A stretch of 64,000 bases of DNA from positions 26,361,321-26,425,320 of the forward strand of contig OX291542.1 in assembly GCA_946406115.1 (NCBI GenBank). Direction: 5' to 3'. Positions 1 through 12,300 of this stretch are shown piece by piece; positions within the stretch are counted from its first letter, which is position 1, and each line of letters starts with the position of its first letter. Origin of the DNA: Apoda limacodes. Lineage: Eukaryota > Arthropoda > Insecta > Lepidoptera > Limacodidae. The translations under genes were made by a program, and so were the position numbers. The notes below the pieces were generated by a model, which was not told where the DNA came from, searched no databases, and saw only the letters and a program-made list of their open reading frames with translations.

Positions 1-1349
1 CATTTCATGATCAACGTCTTGAGATACATAGTACATAAAATTGATGTGGCAACAATATTATTTGGCATGTGACGATGAACAGCATCTGTGAGATGGCGTT
101 CTAGGACTTCCGTTCAATTTCAACCAATCACGTCGATTCCCAACGAGCATCGTTACTTTTCGTTCGAGCAATATGATTACATTACATTTAAAAAGTGATG
201 TGACGTTATTACACGCAATTTTGAGTGATAACGATAAGAAAAATTAAAATCGACTCCGATCCTGGTGTTGCGGTTTAAACTGAATTCCAGCCTGTACCAG
301 CCAAAGTACAGCAAATATACCACGGCATAGGCGAGGCAGGATCGCTCGTCAACTGCTGCCATGCCGACCACGTGTCGCCCGGCTGATGCAGGTGACACTG
401 TTGCTTATGTCTTTCTATCTTGGGTAGATTCTAATACAATCGCTGCCGCCGCATCCGGTATCCGCATCGTAACCGGTACTGGAGCTTGTTTGGCCTAAGT
501 TTGTGTATGTATCCACATTCATAAGAATGCTGCCACCGTAAACGGCTCGTAACCGGTGCCTGAGCTTGTTGGGTCAACATCGCTTAAATTTTGCCTTAAC
601 CACCTTGCAGGCGCAAATATTGACGGCTTAGTGGAAGTACCACGGCTGTATTTGAGTGAAACAGATACGTCACTAAATAAATTAGAGTGCTGTGTAGTGT
701 AAATACGCTTAAAACAATTTGATACATTACAATGTTTTAGTACTAATTTATAGAAAGATGTCTGATATACTGAAACTCTTAAAAACCCATTTGGCTTTAC
801 TGGGATTTTCAGTACTCGAAGTTAATAATGAGCTTTGGTAATAATTCATCATATTCAAAGGTAAAGATTATACTCTATATACATATATAGTTTATAATAC
901 ATCGGCATCGTTTCATCCTAGCTCTAAGTTTTAGAGAAACTTCTGGTAATGAAAACCACGAAGTTATACCATTTTGCGAACCGTTCCAGTAGTATGTTTA
1001 AATTACTGTGACGTCACATTTGAACGTCAGGCGTTGACTAATCGTCATGAAAGTTGGCACATCGTAGTGTTTGTTATGAAAAAGATTTATTTGTTGTCAA
1101 TTTTTATATTCCTAGCCACTAGAGGGCGCTCCTTGATGTGCTGCACACATCAACGTCTGCCGGGCCAACTAGTGCTTTATAAAATTATAAATTTCCCTTA
1201 AATTACGTAATTTATTGTTTTTTTTAATACAGTTCAGAAGAGTCGAAGACAGTACCTAAATTATGCCATGTCAACGTAGCCCTGCTGTCTGTCTGTCGGT
1301 CCGACTATTACTATGATTTATCTTTTTGATCAAACTAGGTATAGTTCGC
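1..1349. other. Non-genic stretch, no gene recognised
   Basis: No exon, known repeat or protein similarity could be recognised. The short open frames lack splice context. A roughly 23-bp imperfect direct repeat (CGTAACCGGT...GAGCTTGTT) occurs near 468-490 and 548-570, 80 bp apart. The minus-strand gene whose last recognised exon ends at 3164 could have further 3' exons here or beyond the window; none was identified. Confidence 0.5.
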
Positions 1350-1450
1350 GGCACGTAAGTTGAACCAAAATGCCATCTGCGCAGGTGCAGTACGGACAAA
1401 TGTACTAACGAACCAAAAATGTGTTACTGCGCAGGTTCAACTTACGTGCC
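1350..1450. repeat. 101-bp foldback element with perfect 17-bp inverted ends
   Basis: The left end GGCACGTAAGTTGAACC (1350-1366) is matched exactly by its reverse complement at 1434-1450. The interior has further partial symmetry around GCGCAGGTGCAGTA and TTACTGCGCAGG. It looks like a very short MITE or foldback element. No target-site duplication is convincing, so the superfamily is unassigned. Confidence 0.6.
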
Positions 1451-1959
1451 ACCATTTATATAAGCCGGAAAATTCCACAGAATATGTTTTATTATGGCGG
1501 TCTACCTGACAAATAAAATTTTTTTTTTTTATTGGGCGTCCATTCAAAAAACTTTTATTTTTTGTTGTTTTACTATAAATATTTATTGTTATCACACAGA
1601 CCAATATTTGACCAATTTTTTCTTCAGTAGACAACATAGATACATAGCCGGCGCCAGTTTAAGTAAATTACTACCTACTCGAGATGTTTCCATGACCACA
1701 ATTCGGTTTCTCTTTGTGAAATGACTGAGGAGAGATATCCGAAGAGAACGTCCTGACAACCGAGCACACTGTTCCGTCATCCTCGTCAGCTGCTGGTGAA
1801 CGTCCCATTATATATTGGCAGCTGTAGCATGAAAAACTAACATCTCTAGGATCATCATCTAAGATGGGTATCTTGGGTATTTGATGTGCCACTTTTTGAC
1901 AGGCAAATCCGCCGTTGGTGTCAAATAGTTACTTTTATTCTGTATTATAAACCAAAACA
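1451..1959. other. Non-genic stretch; possible old repeat near 1840-1930
   Basis: No gene recognised. The segment around 1880-1930 (TTGATGTGCCACTTTTTGACA) resembles 50107-50145 in the first coding intron of the PP4R3 gene, which suggests an old dispersed repeat. The Asp-rich minus-strand frame over 1700-1890 was considered as a downstream exon of the minus-strand gene but has no family match. Confidence 0.35.
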
Positions 1960-2425
1960 CTTGCAACCGGTTGCATCCGGATAGCGAGCGACGACCTCCC
2001 CTAACAGGGCCTCCCTCCTAACGCGACGCCGACGTCCCCGGGTTCGCCTGCGCCCGCAAGGATACACGAGGTATCAAAGAGTGCCAGGGCGCTTCTCACC
2101 CCCTCTCAATCGCAACCGCACCCGCGTAACTCCCCTCCTGGCGTTGACTCACCTTCAGGTTCGAGGCTCACGCTGGTCGAAGGGACGCCCCCGAGAGCGA
2201 CAACTCAAGGCGAGCCCTTGACCGTTGGGGCAGAGACTCCTTCAGAGTCTCGCCTTAAAAAGCTCGGTGAAGCAGTTATGGCTGCAACAGCCTTAACTGC
2301 TTCCAAAGCGCGAGTGATACCCCTGGTGTTGCAAGCGTCCATAGGCTACGGTGACCGCTTACCATCAGGCGGACCGTAAGCTTGTTTGCCACCTTAGCGG
2401 TATGAAAAAAAAAAAAAAAAAAAAA
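1960..2425 (+). mobile_element. Chimeric LINE remnant: GC-rich ORF1-like piece joined to a LINE 3' end
   Basis: A GC-rich block (about 1975-2270) with a Pro/Arg/Thr-rich reading typical of LINE ORF1 is followed at about 2311 by the 3' end of a Jockey-type LINE (CGAGTGATACCCCTGGTG... to CACCTTAGCGGTATG) and a run of about 23 A. The same 3' end closes the LINE copy at 27354-27956 and the relic near 56150-56525. Joining ORF1-like sequence straight to the tail means the endonuclease/RT region is missing, so this is a non-autonomous derivative. The ORF1 assignment rests on composition only. Confidence 0.55.
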
Positions 2426-2689
2426 AACTTAGCGGAGGCGGTCGATCTAGTACCACATACACCAGGGTCTTCTTCGCCCGAGGGTCAATGCAAACAGGCG
2501 ACTAGCTTTTTGTACGGCAGATGCATAAGATTCGTTATTGACGGCAAAGTATGGACGGACAGTAAAATTTGTAAATAAGGATCACGGCTATCCGTCGCGG
2601 GTTGTTTCATTTGCATATCAATAATATGTTGTCTCTCGACGACCTACGGTGGGCTACAATACTGGAGATGCTTATTATTACTGCATGAC

Positions 2690-2930
2690 ATACATCTACA
2701 CAAAATAAGAAAGTCCTTTATGGGGCATTGCCAATACACTTTTACAAAAAAGTTCCTGATATTTTTTTTTTGAAACATTGTGGTTTAATTTGTATTTTTT
2801 TTTCATGATGCATACTAGTTATGTAAACCATTTTCTTTTAAAGAGTAACTATCGAGTTTCTTGCCGGATTCTGCTAGGTGGAAATCCACATAAAAATAGT
2901 ATTTTATAACTTTGACGATAAAATGACCTA
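2690..2930 (+). mobile_element. 3' remnant of the CR1/Jockey-type LINE family
   Basis: The text from ACATCTACACAAAATAAG through CTTTTACAAAAAAGTTCC and on to GAGTTTCTTGCCGGATTCT is a diverged copy of the C-terminal coding end and 3' UTR of the LINE at 15.9-19.7 kb (compare 19189-19260 and 19500-19610). It is 5'-truncated and internally deleted, with no open frame. Confidence 0.65.
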
Positions 2931-3163
2931 ATTGGTCAATGAATTGAGTAACAATCAATCGGTAAAACTGACTTTTCAATTAACTTTCTCTTTCTCTTCT
3001 CGGCTTTTTGGTACGGCATAGGGCGTTTTTGTTTTTTCCGGGTGGGTTTTGGAACACCACCTAGTTCTATTTTACTCTCGTGTGAAAAAGAGTCTTTTTA
3101 ACGATAATTAATCTTTTAAAAGCATTTTTGCGAGTAGAAATCGTAAAAAGAAACTATACTTGC

Positions 3164-3317
3164 CTGATAAGGCATTGGCGGGTTGCACATTGTTCGGCGG
3201 TGGGCGGTGCTTCGTGGTGGGACGTTTGCGTCGTTTAGCGCGCCGTGGTGACGTCGATGCGTGCGCTCGTACCAGCTTGCGGGGTCGCCAAACGCGGGTC
3301 AACTTGTCGTAATTATC
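3164..3317 (-). CDS. INO80D: INO80D-like exon 7: DNY motif plus basic region, GC donor
   Basis: The acceptor ...CCATTCAG precedes GAT AAT TAC (Asp-Asn-Tyr), directly continuing the zinc domain as in INO80D, where Asp-Asn-Phe follows the last His. The exon encodes a strongly basic stretch (RRAKRRKRPTTKHRPPP), a likely nuclear localisation or DNA/histone contact region. It is much more GC-rich than its surroundings. It ends with CAG|GCAAGT, a good GC-AG type donor, leaving phase 1. If that donor is not used, the frame reads on for about 20 codons to a stop. Confidence 0.65.
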
Positions 3318-6300
3318 CTGAATGGTCGAACTCGGAATATTTCTACTGGTAACAGGTCACCAAACAATAATTGGCCACTGATAGTAATGAGCTAAATAAA
3401 AGCGGAAAAATTGGCGTTTTAAGATTTTTTGCCTAATCAATCATAATTTTAAACTTCTTATCTTAAATATCATAGATAGCCAGTTATTGTATTGTTTTAT
3501 ATGTTTTGACTTAAAATTTCTTGTATTTCTTACATCGGAACACTTTAATTTTGGTAAACAGTTTCACGAGTACTCTATTTTGATCGATATTTAATCTTTA
3601 TTTTATGATAAACCGTTAAGGCGCATATAGCAGCTGACTACCGCCGCCATAAGGTATATTTATTTTATCTTCGTACGAAGCATTATTTAAAATTGTACTA
3701 CATAGTTGTTATAACACTAGTTTGCTATTTTTAAACGTTTTGTGTTGTTTCTGAAACACATCTGTGAGTTTTATTTGAAATTTCTGCTACAAGTGGGCAC
3801 TTTTAGCAGAAACGTTAACAAAAGCTTACAGATGTGTTTCACAAACAATACAAAATGTTGTAAATGTAGCTTATGACTTGTTATAACTTCTATGTAGTAC
3901 ATTTTTGAATAATGTTTTGAACAAAGAGAAAATAAATAATTTCTAATGGCAGCGCTAAATTAGCTACTATAGGACCCTTAAGTGGCCAGTGATTTATCCG
4001 TGAATTCTACTCCATGATATGCTACAAAATGCATTTTAAAAAGCAGATTTAGAATATTGAAGTTGACGCTTAATGCACTCTATCATATCTCCTTCATAAT
4101 CCACATAGGAAATACACAGTTTGACAACAATGCTCAGCACTGTTCATGGTTGAAATAATACAGTTTACAAACATCTTATACATCTATAAGTTTCTGTAAA
4201 ACTAAACTTTCTTTGTATTTTATTCTATTAACTCATACTGACAACATCAAAGCCATACCCAGCAAATAAATTCCAGTGTCTAGAAATAATAAGCGGATTC
4301 AAGCCACAAGATCCGACACGCATATTTAGTTCTGGGTAATTATTTTCAAGCCCTCATTTCTTTACATTACTTTATTAAACTTGAAACAACTATAATTCAA
4401 AACACTTGGTAAATTATTAAATTTATTAACTTTATAACACTACAACATAATATAAACTTCAGCAATCATAAAAGTGAACATTTACTTGATATGAAAACTA
4501 ACCCGCTTCCAAGCATGCTCTGAACATAGTAGAGTTTGATCGTGCAGCGGTAAAAGCGCTTGCTTGCAGCGCTCTCCCCCGGCGAACACGGCTGAACACG
4601 ATGCGTAAAGCCGCTGTTCTGGTGCTAAGGTGATATGAGTCAAGCAATATCGGGCACAAGGCAAAGGAGTCTGTGTACACTCGTCGCCCCCACACGTTTT
4701 ACTAATTGAACTCGCCCTCCCGCTCTCTCCGCCTGACCAACCACTTTCCCTAAAACAGAATGTTAACGTGTGATATATAATAATAATGAATGAGACAATT
4801 CCTAATCTGACTCGCAAACAGAGGGTTTCGACTAACTTTGTAGTTGAAGAAAGTTTTCCCATACACACACGGTCAATTTTTCAACTGCAAATGTAAGTTA
4901 GTAGTTCAATGTTTTTTTTTTTTTTAAATAGATGTAAATTATCGGATTTCGGATGCTTTCTTTTACTAATGCTGTGAGACCTTGTTTCTTGCCAAATTCT
5001 ATGCCATAATTTTATGTCAACGGGAAGTTCCCTTTAGGTTCGATTTATTTGAGAGTGGCAAATTATGCAGCATAGATAGCAGTTTCTTTTTAGGTTTCAA
5101 GGGACCATAGATCTAAGTATATTGTTAACTTCTTTTGAGAAGTTATTGGAATAGGTCCGAAAATAGAAATCGAAAATATTTTGTTTTCTTTACGTTTCAA
5201 GACTTGGAGAATCATTTTTATGTAAAATTTTTTAAACTAGTTCCTACACGCTTCCCTGATAAAAAAAAAGGTTATTGGCAGTCAAACAGATACCCGACAA
5301 AAATTTGGTCTTATCAGGATTCAGTTAAACATCAAGAAAAGTTAGCAACAACTTAAAAATAATACTTAAAACTAGATTTTATTGTATCCAAGGTATTCAG
5401 CGACACACATACTATGCAAAACTTTAATTTTGAATTATTATTAATTAACTTTAAATTTCAACACCGCATTGTACACAGTATCCTAAATTTGACTCCACCA
5501 AAAATGTGTAGGAAAACCATAATAAACAACAAAAAGTAACCCTCTAACCCACACCACAAGGAAGCAGACACGCACGATATTAAACCTCTCTCTTAGTAAT
5601 TACCAATTCTGAAATAAGGTAGGGTAGCAACCACACTATCCATGATAATGAAAAACAATACAACTAGTAACAAATATAGTAAAAAAAAACATGAACATCA
5701 TGAAGGAAAAGCTATTTTGTACCAGCTATACGTATATAAGAAGTAGAAAAAGAAATAGAATCCCAAAAAAATCACCAGACCTAAATTAATAAGGAGAATA
5801 ATGGAGGGAATAAGTCCATTCTTAACAGATGTTTATTACAAATCAATAGGGTGAATTTTATATAATACTCCTACACAAGAAAGGTGCCAAAGCACATGAT
5901 ATTAGCAATTATAGACCAATAAGCTTAATATCAAACGTATATAAGGTGTTTGCAAAAGTAATGTGAGACTGGATATTAATACGCTAGAGGAAACGAAGCA
6001 ATCGAACAAGCTGGATTTAAAAAAAACTTCAACACGATCGATCTCCACACTGTCAAATAGCTAACCTAGTTATATAATAAGCACCAGAAGCCGCTATAAA
6101 TTGCATTTATTGTATACTCTAAAGCACTGGACACACTAAACCACGGTCAAGCCAATCAACATCAATAAAAATATTTATAGCAAAGGCAGCATAACACTGG
6201 AATAATAGGTAAACAATTCCCAAATATCTTTACAGCCGTATCAGAAAGTATCTCTAAAAACTTGGACTGGGACCCTTTTGGGCTAAACATCAACGGCAGC

Positions 6301-9300
6301 CACCTAAATCACCTTAGATTTACCGATGCCTTAGCTCTGCTCGAAGAGGATCCAAAAATCTGGAAATCATGATCCACCTCCTAGTCGAAAAAGGATTAGA
6401 AATAGGACGGAAAATGAAGGAAAGCAAAACTCCGAACGGTGGACATAGTCATAAATGGAAATGTGCTCGAATGTCATGGAATGTGTTTACCTCGGGCAAA
6501 TACTCCTCCAAGGACCAGATGCCGAAGGAAATTAGCAAAAGAATATCCTACGGCTGGAAGAAATACTAATAGAGACAACTAGAAAATAATATTATGAAGA
6601 GTAAGGAATCAACACCTGTATTCTACCATGCATAACCTATGGCTGTGAAACTTGGTCTTTAACAAAGCACCACAGGGAGAGACTCGAAAAATACGAATAA
6701 GATCTCTTTTTCTGAAATATTTTTTTTTTATTAATTTTATTTATAATAACCTCCAGTAATGTATTACACATTATACTGTGTTTGGATTTAGTACCTCATT
6801 CTAAAGCTTACCTCAGCCTTCTACGTTCTTGTGAAGTCAGCAAAGCAGACATGCCTCGCATGGCCAACAAGTGATTCAGGGTTTGGGGTGGGAGACCATG
6901 CGAATTGCATGGGCCGCTTAGCTGTTTCTGTTAACATTAATCATAATCTGAGAGGCAAATAAGTTTTAAAGCAATAAGGACTTTCATTACAATGGCCTAC
7001 AGAGGTCAGCACTGAGACATGTGGTACATTCCATCTTACCAATCACAGGCGTACATTTGCAGCAGTGAAAACTGCTGGCCTTTGATTGATTTTAATCTGC
7101 ATGAACTTTATGTCTCAGTAGTGACCTCTGTTTCAATTGTAGCTCTGAATGTGTTTTCTTAACACCTTAGAACCAAAATATTCAAGAATGCTTACTGCCA
7201 CAAACACTTAAATAGGTTGTAAAGCGAGTTCACTAATAATGTTTTACCTAGGGGCAACAGTATTAATATAAATTTTTGTACAAATTACACAGCGCCGTTT
7301 GGTACCAAACTAAGCATTTAATATGGACACCATACAATTGAAGCTCTTCAAGAAATAATTGAAAAAAATTTAAGGCGAATAGAACTACTAGTGTAACAAG
7401 CGTCCTTAAGCTACATTAAGCGCTTAATATCAGGCGGGCGTTTGCCTTCACAAGGTTTTTTTCACACAAAAAAGTTTATTTCCTAGACAACATTGCCAAC
7501 TTTAAAAACATAATCTTTAAAACATTTAAACACTTGTAGACTGGGAAACAAGTAAAATGGGGAATTAATTAGTACTTTACCAATTAATTGTATCAAGAGT
7601 TTAAAATAGGTTTATTAACATTAAGCCGAAACGTACTAAATCATCAAAATAACATAAACGAAGTCTGAAAACCTGTTCTCATTAACAACTTCTTGCAAAT
7701 TTGGCAATCGTGTAACTCGGCAGGATAGCCAATAGATTTAACAGCTTAGCGGATTAAAGTTAAGCGGAAGTAGCGAATCTGCATCACTAGAACCGGATTT
7801 AATATAAACAAATAAAATTAATGTATCTAATACCTTTAAACAAGCAATTTTTGTATGTATGTACATAAATTACATACAATTACTATTGGCGATTAGTAAT
7901 ACTATTATTTTTACTGATACAGCAACACTAAAGCTACTTGACAATAGATGGCGTTGTTAAGCAACAATAAAGCTACTTAAATTGTCAATTGAATTAAATT
8001 GTGAAAAAAAAATGAGCAAAGTTCCCCAGGAACTTTCTTACGAAAATATGAAGAAGGCAATGTTCGAACTGCGCCAAATTGCAACTTGAAATTGAGTAAT
8101 TTTAATAAACACACACATTCTATCTAAAAGCCCCGGACTAGGGAGCCCTGTATTATGGTGACCAGAAATAAAAACGGCACATGCACAAACAAACATTTGT
8201 GTGCCAGAATTTGAACCCAAATAAAAGCTTCTCCTAAATTTCTCAACCCCTGGTGTTACCTGTAGACATAAAAAAATCACTGGGCTGCTGTGACACATGT
8301 TTGTCTCTAATGTCGCATAAGTTCACAGCATTTTAATATGGCAAAGGTAGTTTTGATGTTTGCCAACGGGTCAGAATAGTTTGCCAAAACGAGCTAGGAG
8401 TTTGATACAGCAACCAAAGCATAAGTGCTTTCCGGCTATATCGTTTTGTGAGCGACAACAGTTCTTGTACGTTGCAGTAGGTCTGTGCCGTATAATAATC
8501 TGTCAAAATGTAGGAAAACAAGCCGCAAATGGAATTGTTTCTTATTCCGAAAGACAGAGTCGATAAGCTTTGCTACAACCTTTGCTTTGTCAATGGTTAG
8601 AGCACACAGGTCAATAAACTAAGTTACTAACTTTGATAAGGCTAGCAAGAGCTCGATCAGTCTGATGGTCCTTTGCAAACCGCAATGATATATCTGCTTT
8701 GACGACATGCCTCCGTAATGCAGCTCTTCGCAGTGCTAATCGCGCACCACGGGACTCTACAGCGGTTTCTTCGACACACACGGCCCCAGAACCTGCTTCT
8801 AAAAAAAGCAATAATCCAAAATAATTATAAAATCAGCTGAGGGCGAGTAAGACTCGCGTACCGAGGGTTCCGTATTCACTCAATTGCTAGTCGGGATTTT
8901 ATAGCGCAATCTAAAAGTGAAATACTAAAAAACAACTGCAATTCGACATGTAAATGCTATCTAAGAAATGACTAGGCATTATTGAATCAGCACCATCTTA
9001 AAGAAAACTATTCACAACTACACATTACACTTGCCCGAGCCTGATTTACACTGTGAAGGTTTTCATTATTTGTTGTTTCACGTTAAAGTATAGTCTTAAA
9101 CAGGCATGTCAAACTAGCAGCCCTCTATGCATCTTGCCCGCTCCAATTTTAAGAATCCTTACATAAATGCATGTTTATTAGTCCTTATTTCGCCACGAGG
9201 CATCAGATTGAGCTGGAATTGGGACACAGAAAATTTGAATGTTCTCGCAGGGATAATAATAATAACCGAATTGGACAAATATAGCTACAGTTATCATAGT

Positions 9301-12300
9301 ATATCAACTATAGCTATACTATACTGAACTGACCCCACGCCGATAACCGCATTCATTGCGGGCGAAGCCGCTGGCATTAGCTGGTAGCTCATATAGAATA
9401 TAATAATACGCATTGAAAATGCTCAACTTTTCGCAGCTGAGTGCAAGCAACACCGCCGCAAAAGTAAGTCCGCGTGTAGTTGTAAAGGCCATATGCGACC
9501 AACAACAGTAGCCAATTGTTAAAAAGCATTGAAAACGGCCTAAAAAAGCCGAAATCTAGGCAACATATTTACTGTTTCATTTATTTTTAAGAAAAAAATT
9601 AAGTACAATTTTATTAGGCTTGCGACCTGCAGATGCTCCGATCTTTATTCGTTTTTTCCCAATAATAACTGTGAATTTGACATGGCTGCTCTACAATATC
9701 CAGGTTTTAGGATTGTATCGTATCGTTGTATCGTTTTTAAAACGAAGCGAACACAAATAAAACACTGAAAATCTTTCTTCGATGATTGTAAACGACACAT
9801 CCAATAGGGTAGTTGACAAAGTTAACAAGGTCATCAGATTTGGAAGAAACTACTTATGATATAATGTATATTTTTTTAGAAAACAAAATGTAAACTCATG
9901 AATGATAGAAAAAAATATTTTCACTGATGATTCTTAAAATCTAGTATTAATTCAAATTCAATTCGAATTCAAATCTTTATTTCCAACATTGGATTTACAA
10001 AATCACTTAAGGGGCGTTTTGTTGACAAGCATTATACGCATTGAATACGCTCAATGCTCTCTATGCGCACATTCGATCGTTCTGTTGACCAAATATGAAT
10101 GCGCAATGACGTCACTTTCGGACAGCATTCATCGCATTGGCTGCACATGCTCAGGAGGTAGAGTAGTGGTCGCGCTGTCAAATAGTGAACGGCCATATTG
10201 TTTGTTTACATTTGGTGAACAGAACGATTTCAATGCCTATGCGATGTCATAGCTCTCAATGCTGTCAATAGAACGCACCTTTACTGTCGTCAAAATAACT
10301 AAAATATACATGTGAATGAGCAACATGTATGAAAGCAGTAATCAGAGGAATATTTTATTCTTATTTTTACTTACAATATAAATCCGTATTTTTTTAATCA
10401 TTTACAATTAACTTTTTTGTCTGTATGAATTGGTAAAATAACTAAATTAACATTTTTTTCGGAAATCTGAATAAATTGCATTTTCGACGATACTTCATTG
10501 TCTGATCAAAAAATAGGGTTAAAAGTATTTCAAAGACCATTTTTCAAGAGGTGCGATTTTTGTAATGCCAAGTGTTTAATTGAACACTTATGGAATAATT
10601 ACCAAAGTCCGGCATGTAGTCGTCATCACTGCTGCTACTCTCAATCTGCTTAAATGGGCCAACTAGCTTATCATCCAGTGGTCCACATTCAAATAGATCG
10701 TCACCAGGCGCGTGCCATGCTCGATTCGAAAGAGGTACTGCACGATTTTGTGGCGGTATCCGTTGCAAGGCCTCGTGTACTGTAGGCCCACGCCCGCGGC
10801 GCACTTTTGCATAAAACTGAGGTTTACCTGTCACAAATACGAGAGCTTAAAACATTTTTGTCTTTAATCCCTTGAAAGAAATAGAACTGTCAAAAACACT
10901 AGAAACAAACTTTACTTTTATGAATGGACTATTTATATACTTAACTAGCATTTTCCATAGAATTCTCATACAAATTTTCATCCCCTGTTTTGCCCCCTAA
11001 GGGATGTTTTTTTCAAAAACGGTGAAACATGTCAATCATGATTTTCAACCTTAAGGAAAATACCACTTTTTAAGCATTAAGCTTCAAAATTTACGGATTC
11101 TCATACAAACTTCCAACCCACTTTCTACCCCCTCACATGATGAAGTTTCCAAAACCCTTTCTCAGACGTAGGCGTCAAGAAAGTAGGGTTACATGCCTAT
11201 TGGTTATAATTCATTGAATAAGACAGTCAGATTCTTCTTTTATAAATCTAATTATCTCTAACAATAATTACATGTGGACATTGGTTGAACCTCTAAGGTC
11301 ATTTTAAGAATAAAGACCAATTCAAACATTTTATTTGGCAGTCTTAAACTAAACCTATATATACTAGGAACTAATTAATAAACCAAACTAACCTGCTTTC
11401 TTGGCTGTTGGTACTGGAATCTTTGCTGGTGGCAATAGAGCTGTAGGTTCAGTTTTCACCACTACTGAAGGTGTTTCATCAACTATCAAAGTAGAGCTTT
11501 CACTCACTCCTTGCTCTCTTTTGAAAACATCCAGAAATGTTTCTGATGGTCCACTTTGTTTACCTGCTGCAGGCTTACTTTGATTTGTATTAAAAGAGGG
11601 TTTAACACAAGGAACTGCTGCATTATTAGTAACATCCTTAGCACTATGAACACTTGGCCGACGAATTTTAATAACAGAATTTGATTGACTTGGTTCTTTA
11701 TGTTGAATCCCATTCTTGACAACTTTACTTTGACTTTTAACTGCAGACTGTTGATTTTTAATTGGATTTTGAATCTTACCTTTTAATGCTTTAGTATTTA
11801 TAGAATTATCTTTAATGATAGCAGTCACAGGATTTTTTGGAACTGGTGAATAATGTCCATTAGGAATCACTTCTTCCTTAATTTCACCATTAGTAAAAGA
11901 GTTAATAATATCTGATTCTCTGCATGAATTTTCTAACAATTCATCTTTAATACCATCACTTTCAGTAAAGATCAAATTATCTTCTGTATGACAGACAGTT
12001 ATCTCTCCTGCTATGATATCAGAGTCTTGAAATGTGTACAATTCATTAGCGTCTACTTTAAATTTTGAATGAAAAAAGTTATCATTAAAGTGTGGTAAGT
12101 ATGCCTGCTCTTCACCTGAATTATCATGTAAAAAAATGTTCACATCACCACAATTTCCTGTTGCACTCTCAACTGCCATCTTATACTGTGTTGCACAGCT
12201 TGCATCTGATAAACTTTGTGGAATTCCACTGAAACTAATAATATCCACAATTACAAAAGGTACAGCAAGAAGAAGATTCAAATTATCTAACTGACTGGTG

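Noticed and set aside
1671..1892. Minus-strand Asp-rich frame considered as the missing acidic C-terminal exon of the INO80D-like gene
   Set aside because: The sequence resembles a segment in PP4R3 intron 1, suggesting a repeat, and it has no match to the family's C-terminal region.
9989..10252. 87-residue plus-strand open frame
   Set aside because: It falls almost entirely within the 271-bp MITE defined by inverted ends and a TTA duplication.
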